Source: Apirhabdus apintestini (GTDB lineage Bacteria > Pseudomonadota > Gammaproteobacteria > Enterobacterales > Enterobacteriaceae). Taken from it: 64,000 bases of DNA. The number at the start of each line of letters is the position of its first letter. Within the stretch, counting starts at the first letter, position 1. The stretch lies in assembly GCA_033977085.1 (NCBI GenBank), contig CP138906.1:1054001-1118000 (forward strand), written 5' to 3'. The position numbers and the translations under genes were made by a program. The notes beneath the pieces are model-generated. The model saw nothing but the letters and a program-made list of their open reading frames with translations, did not search any database and was not told the origin of the DNA. Below, in pieces: positions 20,266 through 30,741 of this stretch.

Positions 20266-20759
20266 ATGGAAATGACGAATGCCCAACGCCTGATACTTTC
20301 GAACCAGTACAAAATGATGGTTATGCTCGATCCTGAGAATGCCGAGCGTTATCGCCGCCTGCAAACCATCGTTGAGCGTGGATTTGGGTTGCAAATGCGT
20401 GAATTGGATCGGGAATTTGGTCAGTTGACGGAGGAAACCTGTCGCGAAGTGATTGATATTATGGAGATGTATCACGCGTTGCACGTTTCCTGGAGTAATT
20501 TGAAGGATAAAATCGACATTAATGAATGTAGGGTGACTTTTTAGGGTTTGATGCCGCGACCGAAGCGCGTTTATTAAGTTATGTGCGCTTTATGGTAAAC
20601 GTTGAAGGCCGTTATACGCATTTCGATGCCGGAACTCACGGTTTTAATGCGCAGACGCCGATGCTGGAGAAATACCAGCGGATGCTGAAAATTTGGCATG
20701 CCTGCCCACGCCAGTACCATCTCAGCGCTAATGAAATTACACAAATCACTCACGCCTGA
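20266..20759 (+). pseudogene. yfbU: YfbU family protein (one frameshift as sequenced)
   Basis: This conserved cytoplasmic protein of unknown function matches E. coli YfbU from MEMTNAQRLILSNQYKMM to the C-terminal CPRQYHLSANEI. The T5 run at 20538-20542 is one T short; with six the sequence reads RVTFLGFDAATEAR and continues to TGA 20757-20759. The corrected length is 164 residues, exactly that of E. coli. Confidence 0.92.
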
Positions 20760-20882
20760 GCGCCGTAAGCCAGATGGGAAACTGGCGGCATAAAATTATA
20801 CCGGCTTTCGCTTTTCTCTAGGTTTGACAGGCCGAAATAGTTGGCGATAACCAGGCCCGCTAATTACATCTCCCTTTGATTT

Positions 20883-20906
20883 ACCCCCTCATTCAAGGGG
20901 TTTTTT
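20883..20906 (+). terminator. Possible intrinsic terminator between yfbU and yfbS
   Basis: A short stem (CCCCT / AGGGG) with a six-base loop is followed by six T. It lies 124 bases after the yfbU stop and just before yfbS. The stem is short, so confidence is limited. Confidence 0.5.
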
Positions 20907-20944
20907 ATGGCAATATGCTTATTGATGGAGCAGGGGAGGAGATG

Positions 20945-22777
20945 ATGAACGCAGAATTACTGTGGACGATCGCGCTATTGCTGGCAGCGGTAGTGCTATT
21001 TGCATCCGGTAAAGTGCGTATGGAGGCCGTTGCGCTGGGGGCAATTATCGCCTTTGTGCTTAGCGGTACATTAACACCGGCCGAAGCGTTCTCTGGTTTC
21101 AGCGATCCTAACGTCATACTCATTGCAGCGCTATTTGTTATTGGCGATGGCCTGGTGCGCACCGGGGTGGCGACGCGGCTGGGCGCCTGGCTGGTGCGAG
21201 CGGCGGGCAGCAGCGAAACCCGTATGCTTATCTTATTAATGCTAACCGTTGCCTGCCTCGGAGCGTTTATGAGCTCCACCGGCGTCGTGGCCATTTTTAT
21301 ACCCGTGGTGCTTAGCGTATCCAGTCGCATGAAAATACCTCCGTCAAAATTAATGATGCCACTCAGTTTTGCAGGTCTGATTAGCGGCATGATGACGCTG
21401 GTCGCTACGCCGCCCAATCTTGTTATCAATAGCGAGCTTTTGCGCGAAGGGCTGCCAGGATTTCATTTTTTCAGCGTTACTCCTCTTGGGCTGGTGGTAC
21501 TGGCGGCTGGCATCGGCTATATGCTGCTGGCACGCCTGGCGTTTGCCGGACCTGAAACGGATAGCGGGAAAGAGGGCTGGCGTCGCAGCTCGTTTCGCGA
21601 TTTGATTAAAACATATCATTTAACGGGACGGGCGCGGCGCCTGGCGGTGCGCGTCGGTTCTCCGCTGATTGGCCAGCGGCTGGACGATGTTAAATTAAGA
21701 ACGCGCTACGGGGCCAACGTGATTGGTATCGAACGCTGGCGGCATTTCAGGCGAGTCATTATGAATGTTTCCGGCGATACGCAATTGCTGGCGCGCGATG
21801 TACTGCTGATTGATATGTCCGCTTCCGAAGTCGATTTGCGGGAATTTTGTCATGAGCAACAGCTTGAACCTCACATACTAAGAGGCGAGTATTTTTCTGA
21901 GCATGCGCTTGACGTTGGTATGGCAGAGGTAATGCTGGTGCCGGAGTCCGCGCTGGCAGGCATGAGCGTGCGCGACGCGGCGTTTCGTCAGCGCTTTGGG
22001 CTAAATGTTATCGGGCTTAAGCGCGCAGGGCTGGTGCTGGAAGGCGGTTTGCTGGATGAAATTCTTCAGCCCGGCGATATTTTGCTTATTGCGGCAACGT
22101 GGAAGGTGATTCAGCTTTTAGGCAACCGCAGCCGTGATTTTGTTGTGTTGGGTTTACCAGCAGAAGAGCGAGATGCTTCACCGGCACACAGTCAGGCGCC
22201 GCATGCTATTTTTTGTCTGGCGCTGATGGTTGCGCTAATGCTCACGGATGAAATCCCGAACCCGATTGCCGCAATGATTGCTTGCTTACTTATGGGGAAA
22301 TTTCGCTGTATTGACGCGGCCAGCGCGTGGAAAGCGATCCACTGGCCTGGCATTATTGTTATCGTTGGTATGATGCCGTTTGCGCTGGCGCTGCAGAAAA
22401 CCGGCGGCATAGCATTAATCGTTCAGGGGCTGATGGCGATAGGTGGCGGTGGCGGGCCTTATTTAATGCTGATTTGTCTGTTCGCGCTTAGCGCTATTAT
22501 CGGCCTGTTTATCTCAAATACGGCGACGGCCGTATTGATGGCTCCTGTTGCGCTGGCCGCCGCCAGAAGCATGGATGTCTCGCCTTATCCTTTTGCGATG
22601 ATGGTGGCGATGGCGGCTTCTGCGGCATTTATGACACCGGTCTCTTCTCCGGTAAATATGCTGGTGTTAGGCCCGGGAGGATATCGCTTTGGCGATTTTG
22701 TTAAACTGGGCGTGCCTTTCACGCTATTGGTTATGCTGATATGCGTACTGTTAATCCCGCTACTATTTCCTTTTTGA
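20945..22777 (+). CDS. yfbS: YfbS, SLC13/ArsB-NhaD-type permease with two RCK_C domains
   Basis: This is a large polytopic inner-membrane transporter of undetermined substrate. The start is the second ATG of a pair (20942 and 20945), with a GGGGAGGA ribosome binding site just upstream, giving 610 residues as in E. coli. N-terminal helices with FSGFSDPNVILIAALFVIGDGLVRTGVA and a STGVVAIFIPVVLS hairpin are followed by two soluble TrkA-C (RCK_C) domains at about residues 200-390 (AVRVGSPLIGQRLDDVKL, VPESALAGMSVRDAAFRQRF). A second membrane half ends with the repeat-like ISNTATAVLMAPVAL and TPVSSPVNMLVLGPGGY. The frame is intact. Confidence 0.93.
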   Translation: MNAELLWTIALLLAAVVLFASGKVRMEAVALGAIIAFVLSGTLTPAEAFSGFSDPNVILIAALFVIGDGLVRTGVATRLGAWLVRAAGSSETRMLILLMLTVACLGAFMSSTGVVAIFIPVVLSVSSRMKIPPSKLMMPLSFAGLISGMMTLVATPPNLVINSELLREGLPGFHFFSVTPLGLVVLAAGIGYMLLARLAFAGPETDSGKEGWRRSSFRDLIKTYHLTGRARRLAVRVGSPLIGQRLDDVKLRTRYGANVIGIERWRHFRRVIMNVSGDTQLLARDVLLIDMSASEVDLREFCHEQQLEPHILRGEYFSEHALDVGMAEVMLVPESALAGMSVRDAAFRQRFGLNVIGLKRAGLVLEGGLLDEILQPGDILLIAATWKVIQLLGNRSRDFVVLGLPAEERDASPAHSQAPHAIFCLALMVALMLTDEIPNPIAAMIACLLMGKFRCIDAASAWKAIHWPGIIVIVGMMPFALALQKTGGIALIVQGLMAIGGGGGPYLMLICLFALSAIIGLFISNTATAVLMAPVALAAARSMDVSPYPFAMMVAMAASAAFMTPVSSPVNMLVLGPGGYRFGDFVKLGVPFTLLVMLICVLLIPLLFPF

Positions 22778-22797
22778 ACCCCGGGAGCGGGGCATCA

Positions 22798-23393
22798 TCA
22801 TAGCGGCGTATCCTGGCTTATTTCATCCAGCGACAGATGAAAACTGGGAACAAAGACTTGCATAAAATAGTCCATTTCATCGCTGCGCCGCTCGGCCAGC
22901 GTTTTTTCAAGACGGCCTTTAGCCAGGCGGAATTCATTGTTTCCTGCTGAAAGCTCTTCGAGGCATTTTAACCAGGCACAAAGCGTATCGGCCTGCTTAA
23001 CAATGGCGGTTTCTGCTTCACTGTGGCTTTCTTCGTCAATAAGAGGCGCAAAGATATCTCGCAGAGCTTCCGGCACCATCTCAATCAGTTTTTGCTGGGC
23101 GATTTTTTCAATCGCTTTATATTCGTGAGTAATTTGAGGGTTAAAGTACTTCACCGGCGTTGGTAGATCTCCGGTTAATACTTCACTGGCATCGTGATAT
23201 AAGGCCATCAGCGCGATACGCTCAGGGTTAAGCTGCCCGCCAAAGAGTCGATTTTTTATCGCAGCCAGCGCGTGGGCTACCATGGCAACCTGCAGACTAT
23301 GTTCCGAGACATTTTCTGTACGCACGTTGCGCATGAGCGGCCAGCGATTAATCAGCTTCAGGCGTGCCAGTGGGCGAAAAAGTGGCTTTGCAT
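22798..23393 (-). pseudogene. yfbR: 5'-deoxynucleotidase YfbR (one frameshift near the start)
   Basis: YfbR is an HD-domain phosphohydrolase removing phosphate from deoxyribonucleoside 5'-monophosphates. The metal-binding features NVSEHSLQVAMVAHAL and LYHDASEVLTGDLPTP are present, and the C-terminus FVPSFHLSLDEISQDTPL matches E. coli. The first 20 residues (MQSHFFAHLARLKLINRW) lie in another frame; one G is missing at about 23370. The corrected length is 198 residues. It converges with yfbS. Confidence 0.9.
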
Positions 23394-23420
23394 GGCAGTT
23401 TTCCAGGTAAGAGAAAGCAG

Positions 23421-23443
23421 AGGGCGCCCCTTATGGGCACCCT
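23421..23443 (-). terminator. Hairpin downstream of alaA
   Basis: An almost perfect 9-bp stem (AGGGTGCCC / GGGCGCCCT read on the minus strand) lies between the alaA stop and the yfbR start. It is followed by CTGCTTTCTC, only a partial T tail. It is a likely terminator of alaA, possibly leaky into yfbR. Confidence 0.45.
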
Positions 23444-23487
23444 GAAACTATTATTGGCCAAACGAGCGTAATACCTTAATTATGGCA

Positions 23488-24701
23488 TTACTGATGATAG
23501 GTGGTTAAAAACCGCCCAAATTTACTAATCGCTAGCTCTAAATCATCCATGCGCGGTAGCGTGACGATGCGGATATGATCGGGCCACGGCCAGTTGAAGG
23601 CGGAGCCTTGCACCAGCAGCACTTTTTCCTGCAGCAAGAAATCCAGCACCATCTTTTGGTCGTCATGAATATTAAACCGCTTTGCATCAATGCGCGGGAA
23701 CATATAAAGCGCGCCGCGAGGTTTAACGCAGCTTACCCCCGGGATTTCATTAATCAGCTCCAGGCCCGGTTGCGCTGCTCATATAAGCGACCGCCTGGCA
23801 TAATAAACTCGCTGATGCTTTGATAACCCCCAAGCGCGGTTTGAATAGCGTGCTGGGCCGGAACATTGGCGCAAAGGCGCATCGAAGCCAGCATCTCCAG
23901 CCCCTCAATATAGCTTTTAGCGTGCTTTTTGGGCCCATTCAGCACCATCCATCCCTGCCGAAATCCGGCGACGCGATAAGTTTTGGATAAGCCATTAAAG
24001 GTAATGGTTAGTAAATCCGGTGCCAGAGCGGCAATAGAGTGATGCTGGGCACCATCGTAAAGGATTTTGTCATAGATTTCATCGGCGAAAATAAGCAGAT
24101 TATGTTCACGTGCTATCTCGACGATATCCAGCAGAAGCTCTTTAGAATAAACGGCACCGGTGGGGTTATTAGGATTAATAATAACAATGCCGCGCGTGCG
24201 TGGCGTTATCTTCGCGCGGATATCATCGAGGTCCGGGAACCAGTCTGAAGATTCGTCGCACAAATAATGTACGGCGTTGCCCCCGGATAGCGAAACAGCG
24301 GCGGTCCACAGCGGATAGTCCGGCGCGGGAACCAGCATTTCGTCGCCGCTATTAAGAAGAGCCTGCATTGATTGCACAATCAATTCGGAAACGCCGTTAC
24401 CGATATAGATATCTTCGACTGTGACATCCAGCATACCGCGCTGCTGATAGTGTTGCATGATGGCTTTACGAGCGGAATAAAGGCCTTTTGATTCGCTATA
24501 GCCCTGTGCGGTGGGAAGGTTACGAATGACATCGACTAAAATTTCATCAGGTGCTTCAAATCCAAATGGCGCAGGATTACCGATGTTAAGTTTGAGTACT
24601 TTATTGCCTTCTTCTTCGAGACGTTTTGCCTCTTTCAATACCGGACCGCGAATGTCGTAACAGACGTTATCAAGTTTGCTGGATTTTTCAATGGGGGACA
24701 T
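23488..24701 (-). pseudogene. alaA: Glutamate-pyruvate (alanine) aminotransferase AlaA (one frameshift as sequenced)
   Basis: AlaA (formerly YfbQ) is a class I PLP aminotransferase, a main route to L-alanine. The PLP-binding lysine motif FNGLSKTYRVAGFRQGW, the NPNNPTGAVYSKE block and LIFADEIYDKILYDG are readable. The start is ATG 24701, chosen by homology (MSPIEKSSKLDNVCYDIRGP). At RNRAWELIN the CC at 23760-23761 needs one more base on the plus strand; beyond it the C-terminal part continues. The corrected length is 404 residues (E. coli 405). It is divergent from lrhA. Confidence 0.92.
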
Positions 24702-25667
24702 GGAATGACCTTTTCTTGTTGTAACGGCTTCCCACCATGGAAGCGACGCCTTTGCCACTCTACTCTTACGGCGGCCTATTTTGAAGCGCTGACGAGGAGG
24801 CAAAAGCGAAAATTTATTTTCAATTTACGTCTTGGCAAAGTCAGGAATCGTAAAAATATTCATTTATTGACAGTATTGATAATTTAATGAATACGATCTG
24901 GCACTTTTATTGATGGAAAATTTCATTGTGAGATAGAAAAATCCTAAATAGGTCTATGAACATGCAAATAGAATATGCTTACTCTTAAGTAAAAATTGAT
25001 GTTTTCATAATGAAATGTTCAGAGAGTGGTCTTTTTCCTATAGGTATCTTGCAGGGAAATCTGACATTCCATTGTTATTCATAAGTGAGTAGATAACGCT
25101 GGCGCTTTATTTTCCTGATACCTTGCTAAGTAAAAAGTCTTATAAAGATTATGTGTTCAGGCTTTAAAAGTGAAATAGATCAGACAAATCGCAATAAGGC
25201 TTATAAACCATGCAAATATGCGCTAAAATATCCCAGCTTATGTTTTACCATGGGGTTAGTATCACCCTGCGGGCCAGAGATGGTAACGATTACAGTCGAT
25301 TATGTTGCTGAATGCGATGCTACAGTAATTGCAATGTTAAATGTTGCTTTACTTTATCAATCACTGGACGCTATTAAGAAAAATCACTGCTGAAGCGATT
25401 TAAGCTTAATACGTTGCTTATTTAGTAATGCTGGCACAAAACAGAAAGTACGCATGCTACTCCAAAGGTCAGAATATTCATCTTATAGCGGAAGGGCGGG
25501 GAATTAATCCTGCGGATTTATTGCCAGCGGGATAATTACAATGCACATCCGTTTATTTGACGGCTATTATTCACCTCAGGCTAGCTGCAAAAAAATTCTT
25601 TATCTCTTTGATAATATACAGCAATAGAACCAGGTAAGCCCTGTAGGGCAACCTACTAGTGAAAATT
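24702..25667. other. Long divergent intergenic region between alaA and lrhA
   Basis: This 966-bp AT-rich region lacks any recognisable gene. An 80-codon frame at 25151-25393 has no family resemblance or clear ribosome binding site. The region should contain the alaA and lrhA promoters. lrhA is autoregulated in E. coli, so LysR-type binding sites are expected, but I cannot define them here. Confidence 0.5.
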
Positions 25668-26648
25668 ATGATAAATGCAAATCGTCCGATACTTAACCTT
25701 GACCTCGATCTGCTGAGAACGTTTGTTGCAGTCGCCGATCTGAATACTTTCGCTGCTGCTGCGGTTGCCGTTTGTCGCACGCAGTCTGCGGTCAGTCAGC
25801 AAATGCAGCGCCTGGAACAATTAATAGGCAAAGAACTGTTCGCTCGCCATGGTCGCAATAAATTGCTTACTGAGCATGGCATTCAGCTATTGGGGTATGC
25901 CCGAAAAATTTTACGTTTTAATGATGAGGCCTGTAGTTCGCTAATGTTTAACGATCTACAGGGGACGCTGACGCTAGGCGCCTCAGATGAAACCGCTGAC
26001 ACAATACTTCCTTTTCTCTTAAATCGGATCAGTTCGGCCTATCCCAAATTGGCTCTCGATGTCAGAGTATTACGCAACCCGCGTATACCGGAAATGCTTA
26101 ATACTCAGGAAGTCGATTTAGTGGTCACTACCTCGCAATTGGCACACGCAGAATGTGTATCTCTGCGCACTTCGCCAACGCTGTGGTATTGCGCTGCGGA
26201 TTACCAGTTCCAGAAGGCGGAAGCATTGCCTTTGGTGTTGCTTGATGAACCGGGTCCGTACCGTGAAATGATGCTGAGTCATTTAAACGCCGCGGGGCTT
26301 GGCTGGCGTATCTCTTATATGGCTTCCACACTGTCTGCTGTTAAAGCCGCTGTGAAAGCTGGTTTAGGGATAACGGCTTGCCCGGTAGAAATGATGGGGC
26401 CGGAGCTGCGCGTGTTAGGCGTAAGCGATGGACTCCCTGTGCTACCGGAAACGCATTATCAGCTATGCCGTCATCCTGATATCGAAAATGAGGTAGTAAA
26501 AACTATCTTTGAAGCGATGGAGAATGACAATAATCCTGGCGCTATTACGGTGATTACGGTGATTCCGGTGCAACCGAGGCAAGCGGCCTTAATAAAGAGG
26601 AAGGATAATCGAGCGGTACTCATCGTCCCCCGCTTTAACCACCCTTGA
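25668..26648 (+). CDS. lrhA: LrhA, LysR-type regulator of motility and RpoS control
   Basis: LrhA represses flhDC and affects RpoS translation in E. coli; related PecT/HexA proteins control virulence in plant-associated enterobacteria. The N-terminal winged helix-turn-helix is nearly identical to E. coli (DLDLLRTFVAVADLNTFAAAAVAVCRTQSAVSQQMQRLE-type). A LysR substrate-binding domain with GASDETADTILPFLLNR follows. I prefer ATG 25668; an in-frame GTG at 25659 is possible. The last 45 residues diverge from E. coli and include a 9-bp triple repeat at 26544-26570. It sits directly before the nuo operon, as in E. coli. Confidence 0.94.
   Translation: MINANRPILNLDLDLLRTFVAVADLNTFAAAAVAVCRTQSAVSQQMQRLEQLIGKELFARHGRNKLLTEHGIQLLGYARKILRFNDEACSSLMFNDLQGTLTLGASDETADTILPFLLNRISSAYPKLALDVRVLRNPRIPEMLNTQEVDLVVTTSQLAHAECVSLRTSPTLWYCAADYQFQKAEALPLVLLDEPGPYREMMLSHLNAAGLGWRISYMASTLSAVKAAVKAGLGITACPVEMMGPELRVLGVSDGLPVLPETHYQLCRHPDIENEVVKTIFEAMENDNNPGAITVITVIPVQPRQAALIKRKDNRAVLIVPRFNHP
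26544..26570 (+). repeat. Three tandem 9-bp units inside the lrhA 3' end
   Basis: ATTACGGTG, ATTACGGTG and ATTCCGGTG follow one another in frame, encoding an ITVITVIPV stretch. The repeat lies in the divergent tail of LrhA after its effector domain. Confidence 0.7.
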
Positions 26649-26653
26649 TAAGT

Positions 26654-26695
26654 AAAGGCACCGCTATAATCTCTTTGGCGGTGCCTTTAGCTTTT
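26654..26695 (+). terminator. Intrinsic terminator of lrhA
   Basis: A stable stem (AAAGGCACCGC pairing with GCGGTGCCTTT) starts six bases after the lrhA stop and is followed by AGCTTTT. It separates lrhA from the nuo operon. Confidence 0.75.
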
Positions 26696-27204
26696 ATGGT
26701 CTTTATACCTTTAAGATACCTGCGTTAACTCCATAATTCTGTAAGATGCGGGGTTACCGTGCGTTGTAAACATTATTTATTGATGTGTTACAAAAGGCGG
26801 GGCGTTTGGGTTTGTTTTTTCATTAATTAACAAAAATGTGTCACAGATCAAAAAAATAGATCGTCAGGGGGCAGGAATAGTTTTGAATTCCTGCCAGAAT
26901 GGAAAAGGGTACGCCCCTTTCACACGGTGATGGACTCGATTCACCTAACTCTGATGTCTGACGGCCTGTGGGCATGTTATGAGGCACTAAGTGTTAATGA
27001 AATTGAGTCCATGTAAACTAATGTGTTGGTGCTTTTGTTAAAGTTGACAAAAGGTTATTGAAAGGAGTAAAAAGCCCCATCGTTCGGCTGTCTTAGCGCT
27101 TTCTGACAGTTTTTGTGCGGTTTTTTGTTCCTCCCCGTGAATCTGTGGTGTTTATCTGCTGGTGAACAAGGCAGAAGTTTTGGCACCACCACAAGAGTTA
27201 AGCA
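26696..27204. other. Upstream regulatory region of the nuo operon
   Basis: About 510 bp without a gene precede nuoA. In E. coli this long region carries the nuo promoters and sites for ArcA, NarL, Fis and IHF. Its AT-rich tracts are compatible with that, but I cannot assign individual sites from sequence alone. Confidence 0.55.
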
Positions 27205-27651
27205 ATGAGTATGTCAACATCCACTGAAGTCATCGCTCACCACTGGGCGTTTGCTATCTTTCTTATTGTTGCCATTGGCTTATGTTGCCTGATGCTTGCC
27301 GGCGCCTGGTTTTTAGGGGCTCGCGGGCGTGGAAGGCATAAAAATACGCCTTTTGAGTCAGGTATCGAATCCGTGGGCACTGCGCGCCTGCGTCTTTCAG
27401 CCAAGTTCTATTTGGTGGCGATGTTCTTCGTCATTTTTGACGTTGAAGCGCTGTATCTGTACGCGTGGTCAACCTCCATACGCGAAAGCGGGTGGGTAGG
27501 GTTCGCCGAGGCCGCGATCTTTATTTTTGTACTACTGGCCGGTCTGGTTTATCTGGTACGCATTGGCGCTCTGGACTGGACGCCTGCGCGCTCACGTCGT
27601 GAGCATATGAATCCGGAAACCGATCCGCGAACTACTCCCCGTCAACGCTAA
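27205..27651 (+). CDS. nuoA: NADH-quinone oxidoreductase subunit A
   Basis: NuoA is a small membrane-arm subunit of complex I near the quinone channel. The intact frame has 148 residues (E. coli 147) and three transmembrane helices (FAIFLIVAIGLCCLMLAGAWFLG, FYLVAMFFVIFDVEALYLYAW, AAIFIFVLLAGLVYLV). The family signature FESGIES.G.ARLRLSAKFYLVAM is present. It is the first gene of the 13-gene nuo operon, with 15 bp before nuoB. Confidence 0.97.
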   Translation: MSMSTSTEVIAHHWAFAIFLIVAIGLCCLMLAGAWFLGARGRGRHKNTPFESGIESVGTARLRLSAKFYLVAMFFVIFDVEALYLYAWSTSIRESGWVGFAEAAIFIFVLLAGLVYLVRIGALDWTPARSRREHMNPETDPRTTPRQR

Positions 27652-27666
27652 CCGCGAGGCAATAAG

Positions 27667-28340
27667 ATGGACTATACGCTCACCCGCATAGATCCCAACG
27701 GTGAGAATGACCGTTACCCCTTACAGAAACAGGAGATTGTCACCGATCCCTGGAGCAGCATGTGCACCGTAGCGTTTATATGGGCAAGCTTGAGCACGCT
27801 CTGCACGATATGGTTAACTGGGGGCGTAAAAACTCTCTTTGGCCGTATAACTTCGGTCTCTCCTGCTGCTATGTCGAAATGGTTACCTCCTTTACCGCGG
27901 TACACGATGTCGCGCGCTTTGGCGCCGAGGTATTACGCGCTTCGCCGCGTCAGGCGGATTTTATGGTGGTTGCTGGAACCTGTTTTACCAAAATGGCTCC
28001 GGTTATTCAGCGCCTGTACGACCAAATGCTGGAACCTAAATGGGTCATTTCAATGGGCGCCTGCGCTAACTCCGGCGGCATGTACGATATTTATTCTGTT
28101 GTGCAGGGCGTTGATAAATTCCTGCCGGTAGACGTTTATATTCCAGGCTGCCCGCCGCGTCCTGAGGCTTATATGCAGGCGCTGATGCTGTTACAGGAAT
28201 CTATCGGTAAAGAACGCCGTCCGCTCTCATGGGTCGTTGGCGATCAGGGCGTTTACCGCGCCAATATGCAATCAGAACGCGAACGTAAACGCGGCGAACG
28301 TATCGCCGTTAAAAATCTGCGTACACCAGACGAAATTTAA
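27667..28340 (+). pseudogene. nuoB: NADH-quinone oxidoreductase subunit B (one frameshift as sequenced)
   Basis: NuoB carries the terminal cluster N2 that reduces quinone. The cluster ligands are visible: adjacent cysteines in [10 protein letters not shown], then [12 protein letters not shown] and IPGCPPRPEA. After IVTDP the expected [16 protein letters not shown] lies in another frame because the CCC at 27748-27750 needs a fourth C. The corrected length is 224 residues. The HALHDMVNW insertion differs from E. coli and may help place the organism. Confidence 0.94.
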
Positions 28341-28428
28341 TTGGCGGCTAGCATCGTGGAATTCTCCCCGCATTTTAATAATTAATAGCGCGGGGTTATG
28401 AACGTTAGCCTGCACAGAACCATTTGCA

Positions 28429-30238
28429 ATGGTGAACAATATGACCGATTTAACTGCGCAAGACGCTACTCTGCCGGCATGGCAAACTCGCGATCATCTC
28501 GACGATCCGGTTATTGGCGAACTGCGTAACCGTTTTGGGCCGGACGCTTTTACCGTTCAGGCGACCCGCACCGGGGTTCCGGTCGTTTGGGTGAAAAGAG
28601 AACAGTTGCTGGAGGTAGGGGAGTTTTTGAGAAAACTGCCCAAACCTTATTCCATGCTGTTTGATTTACACGGAATGGATGAAAGATTACGTACTCACCG
28701 CGAAGGGCTACCCGCCGCGGATTTTTCCGTTTTCTATCATCTGATTTCCGTTGAGCGTAACCGCGATATTATGCTGAAGGTTGCTCTATCCGAACAGGAT
28801 TTAAATGTCGCAACCTTTACCAAATTATTTCCTAACGCCAATTGGTACGAGCGTGAAACCTGGGAAATGTTTGGCATTACGTTTACTGGTCACCCGCATT
28901 TGACGCGCATTTTGATGCCGCCGACCTGGGAAGGACATCCACTGCGAAAAGATTATCCGGCGCGCGCTACTGAGTTCGATCCCTTTACGCTAACCAAGCA
29001 GAAAGAAGATCTGGAAATGGAAGCGCTAACCTTCAAACCTGAAGAGTGGGGTATGCAGCGCGGTACCGAGAATGAGGACTTCATGTTCCTGAACCTCGGA
29101 CCTAACCACCCCTCCGCGCACGGGGCATTTCGCATTATTCTTCAGCTTGACGGTGAAGAGATTGTCGACTGTGTACCTGATATCGGGTATCACCACCGCG
29201 GCGCTGAAAAAATGGGCGAACGCCAGTCCTGGCACAGCTACATTCCCTATACTGACCGCATCGAGTATCTGGGCGGCTGCGTTAATGAAATGCCTTATGT
29301 ACTCGCAGTCGAGAAGCTGGCGGGCATTACGGTGCCCGATCGCGTTAATGTGATTCGCGTTATGCTCTCCGAGCTATTCCGCATTAACAGCCATTTGCTG
29401 TACATATCAACGTTCATTCAGGACGTTGGGGCGATGACGCCGGTATTCTTCGCATTTACCGATCGCCAAAAAGTGTATGACGTGGTGGAAGCGATTACCG
29501 GTTTCCGTATGCACCCGGCGTGGTTCCGCATTGGCGGCGTGGCGCACGATTTACCGCGCGGCTGGGATCGCCTGCTGCGCGACTTCCTTGACTGGATGCC
29601 GAAGCGCCTTGCCGAATATGAAAAAGCCGCGCTGCGCAATACTATCCTGAAAGGGCGCTCTCAGGGCGTTGCCGCGTATGGCGCAAAGAAGCCCTGGAAT
29701 GGGGAGCAACCGGGGCCGCGCTGCGTGCGACCGGTATTGATTTCGATGTTCGTAAAGCGCGTCCTTACTCCGGTTATGAGAACTTTGATTTTGAAGTTCC
29801 GGTCGGAGGGGCGTTAGCGACTGCTATACCCGCCTGATGCTGAAAGTGGAAGAGCTGCGCCAAAGCCTGCGTATTCTTGAGCAGTGCTTGAAAAATATGC
29901 CGGAAGGCCCGTTTAAAGCCGATCATCCACTGACGACGCCGCCGCCGAAAGAGCGCACGCTACAGCATATTGAAACCCTGATTACTCACTTCCTGCAGGT
30001 TTCATGGGGGCCAGTCATGCCTGCCAATGAATCTTTCCAGATGGTTGAGGCAACTAAGGGTATTAACAGTTACTACCTGACCAGCGATGGCAGCACCATG
30101 AGCTACCGCACGCGTATTCGTACGCCGAGCTATGCGCATCTCCAGCAGATCCCGGCGGTCATTCGCGGTAGCCTGGTATCGGATCTCATCGTTTATCTGG
30201 GTAGTATCGATTTTGTTATGTCTGATGTGGATCGCTAA
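28429..30238 (+). pseudogene. nuoC: NADH-quinone oxidoreductase fused subunit C/D (two frameshifts as sequenced)
   Basis: The fused NuoCD is typical of enterobacteria. The N-terminal NuoC part ends around residue 200 (WYERETWEMFGITFTGHP), and the NuoD part forms the quinone pocket with NLGPNHPSAHGAFR and IGYHHRGAEKMGERQSWHSYIPYTDR. A G is missing at about 29688 (AKEALEWG expected), and the GGGG at 29808-29811 needs a fifth (PVGGGVSDCYTR expected). Corrected, it has 603 residues, close to the E. coli protein. It is three bases upstream of nuoE. Confidence 0.95.
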
Positions 30239-30240
30239 CT

Positions 30241-30741
30241 ATGCACGAGAATCAACAACCACAAACTGAGGCTTTTGAGCCGAGTGCGGCAGAGCGTGAA
30301 GCGATTGAGCACGAAAAACATCACTACGAGGATCCGCGCGCGGCCTCAATTGAAGCGCTGAAAATTGTTCAGAAGCAGCGTGGATGGGTGCCGGATGGGG
30401 CGATACACGCTATTGCCGACGTGCTGGGTATTCCCGCCAGCGATGTGGAAGGCGTTGCGACGTTCTATAGCCAAATTTTCCGCCAGCCGGTAGGGCGCCA
30501 CGTTATTCGCTATTGCGATAGCGTAGTGTGTCATATTACCGGCTATCAGGGGATTCAGTCAGCGATTGAAAGTCACCTGAAAATTAAACCGGGACAAACG
30601 ACGTTTGATGGCCGCTTTACCCTGCTGCCCACCTGCTGTTTAGGCAATTGCGACAAGGGGCCAACAATGATGATTGATGAAGATACGCATTGTCATCTTA
30701 CCCCTGACGGCATCCCTGAACTTCTGGAGCAGTATAAATGA
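30241..30741 (+). CDS. nuoE: NADH-quinone oxidoreductase subunit E
   Basis: NuoE is a peripheral-arm subunit holding the 2Fe-2S cluster N1a. The intact 166-residue frame equals E. coli. Cluster ligands lie in RYCDSVVCH (two Cys four apart) and in TCCLGNCDKGP (the second pair). Its stop overlaps the nuoF start (ATGA), indicating coupled translation. Confidence 0.97.
   Translation: MHENQQPQTEAFEPSAAEREAIEHEKHHYEDPRAASIEALKIVQKQRGWVPDGAIHAIADVLGIPASDVEGVATFYSQIFRQPVGRHVIRYCDSVVCHITGYQGIQSAIESHLKIKPGQTTFDGRFTLLPTCCLGNCDKGPTMMIDEDTHCHLTPDGIPELLEQYK

Noticed and set aside
25151..25393. An 80-codon frame in the alaA-lrhA gap
   Set aside because: No ribosome binding site of note, no hydrophobic or domain pattern, and AT-rich composition like its surroundings.
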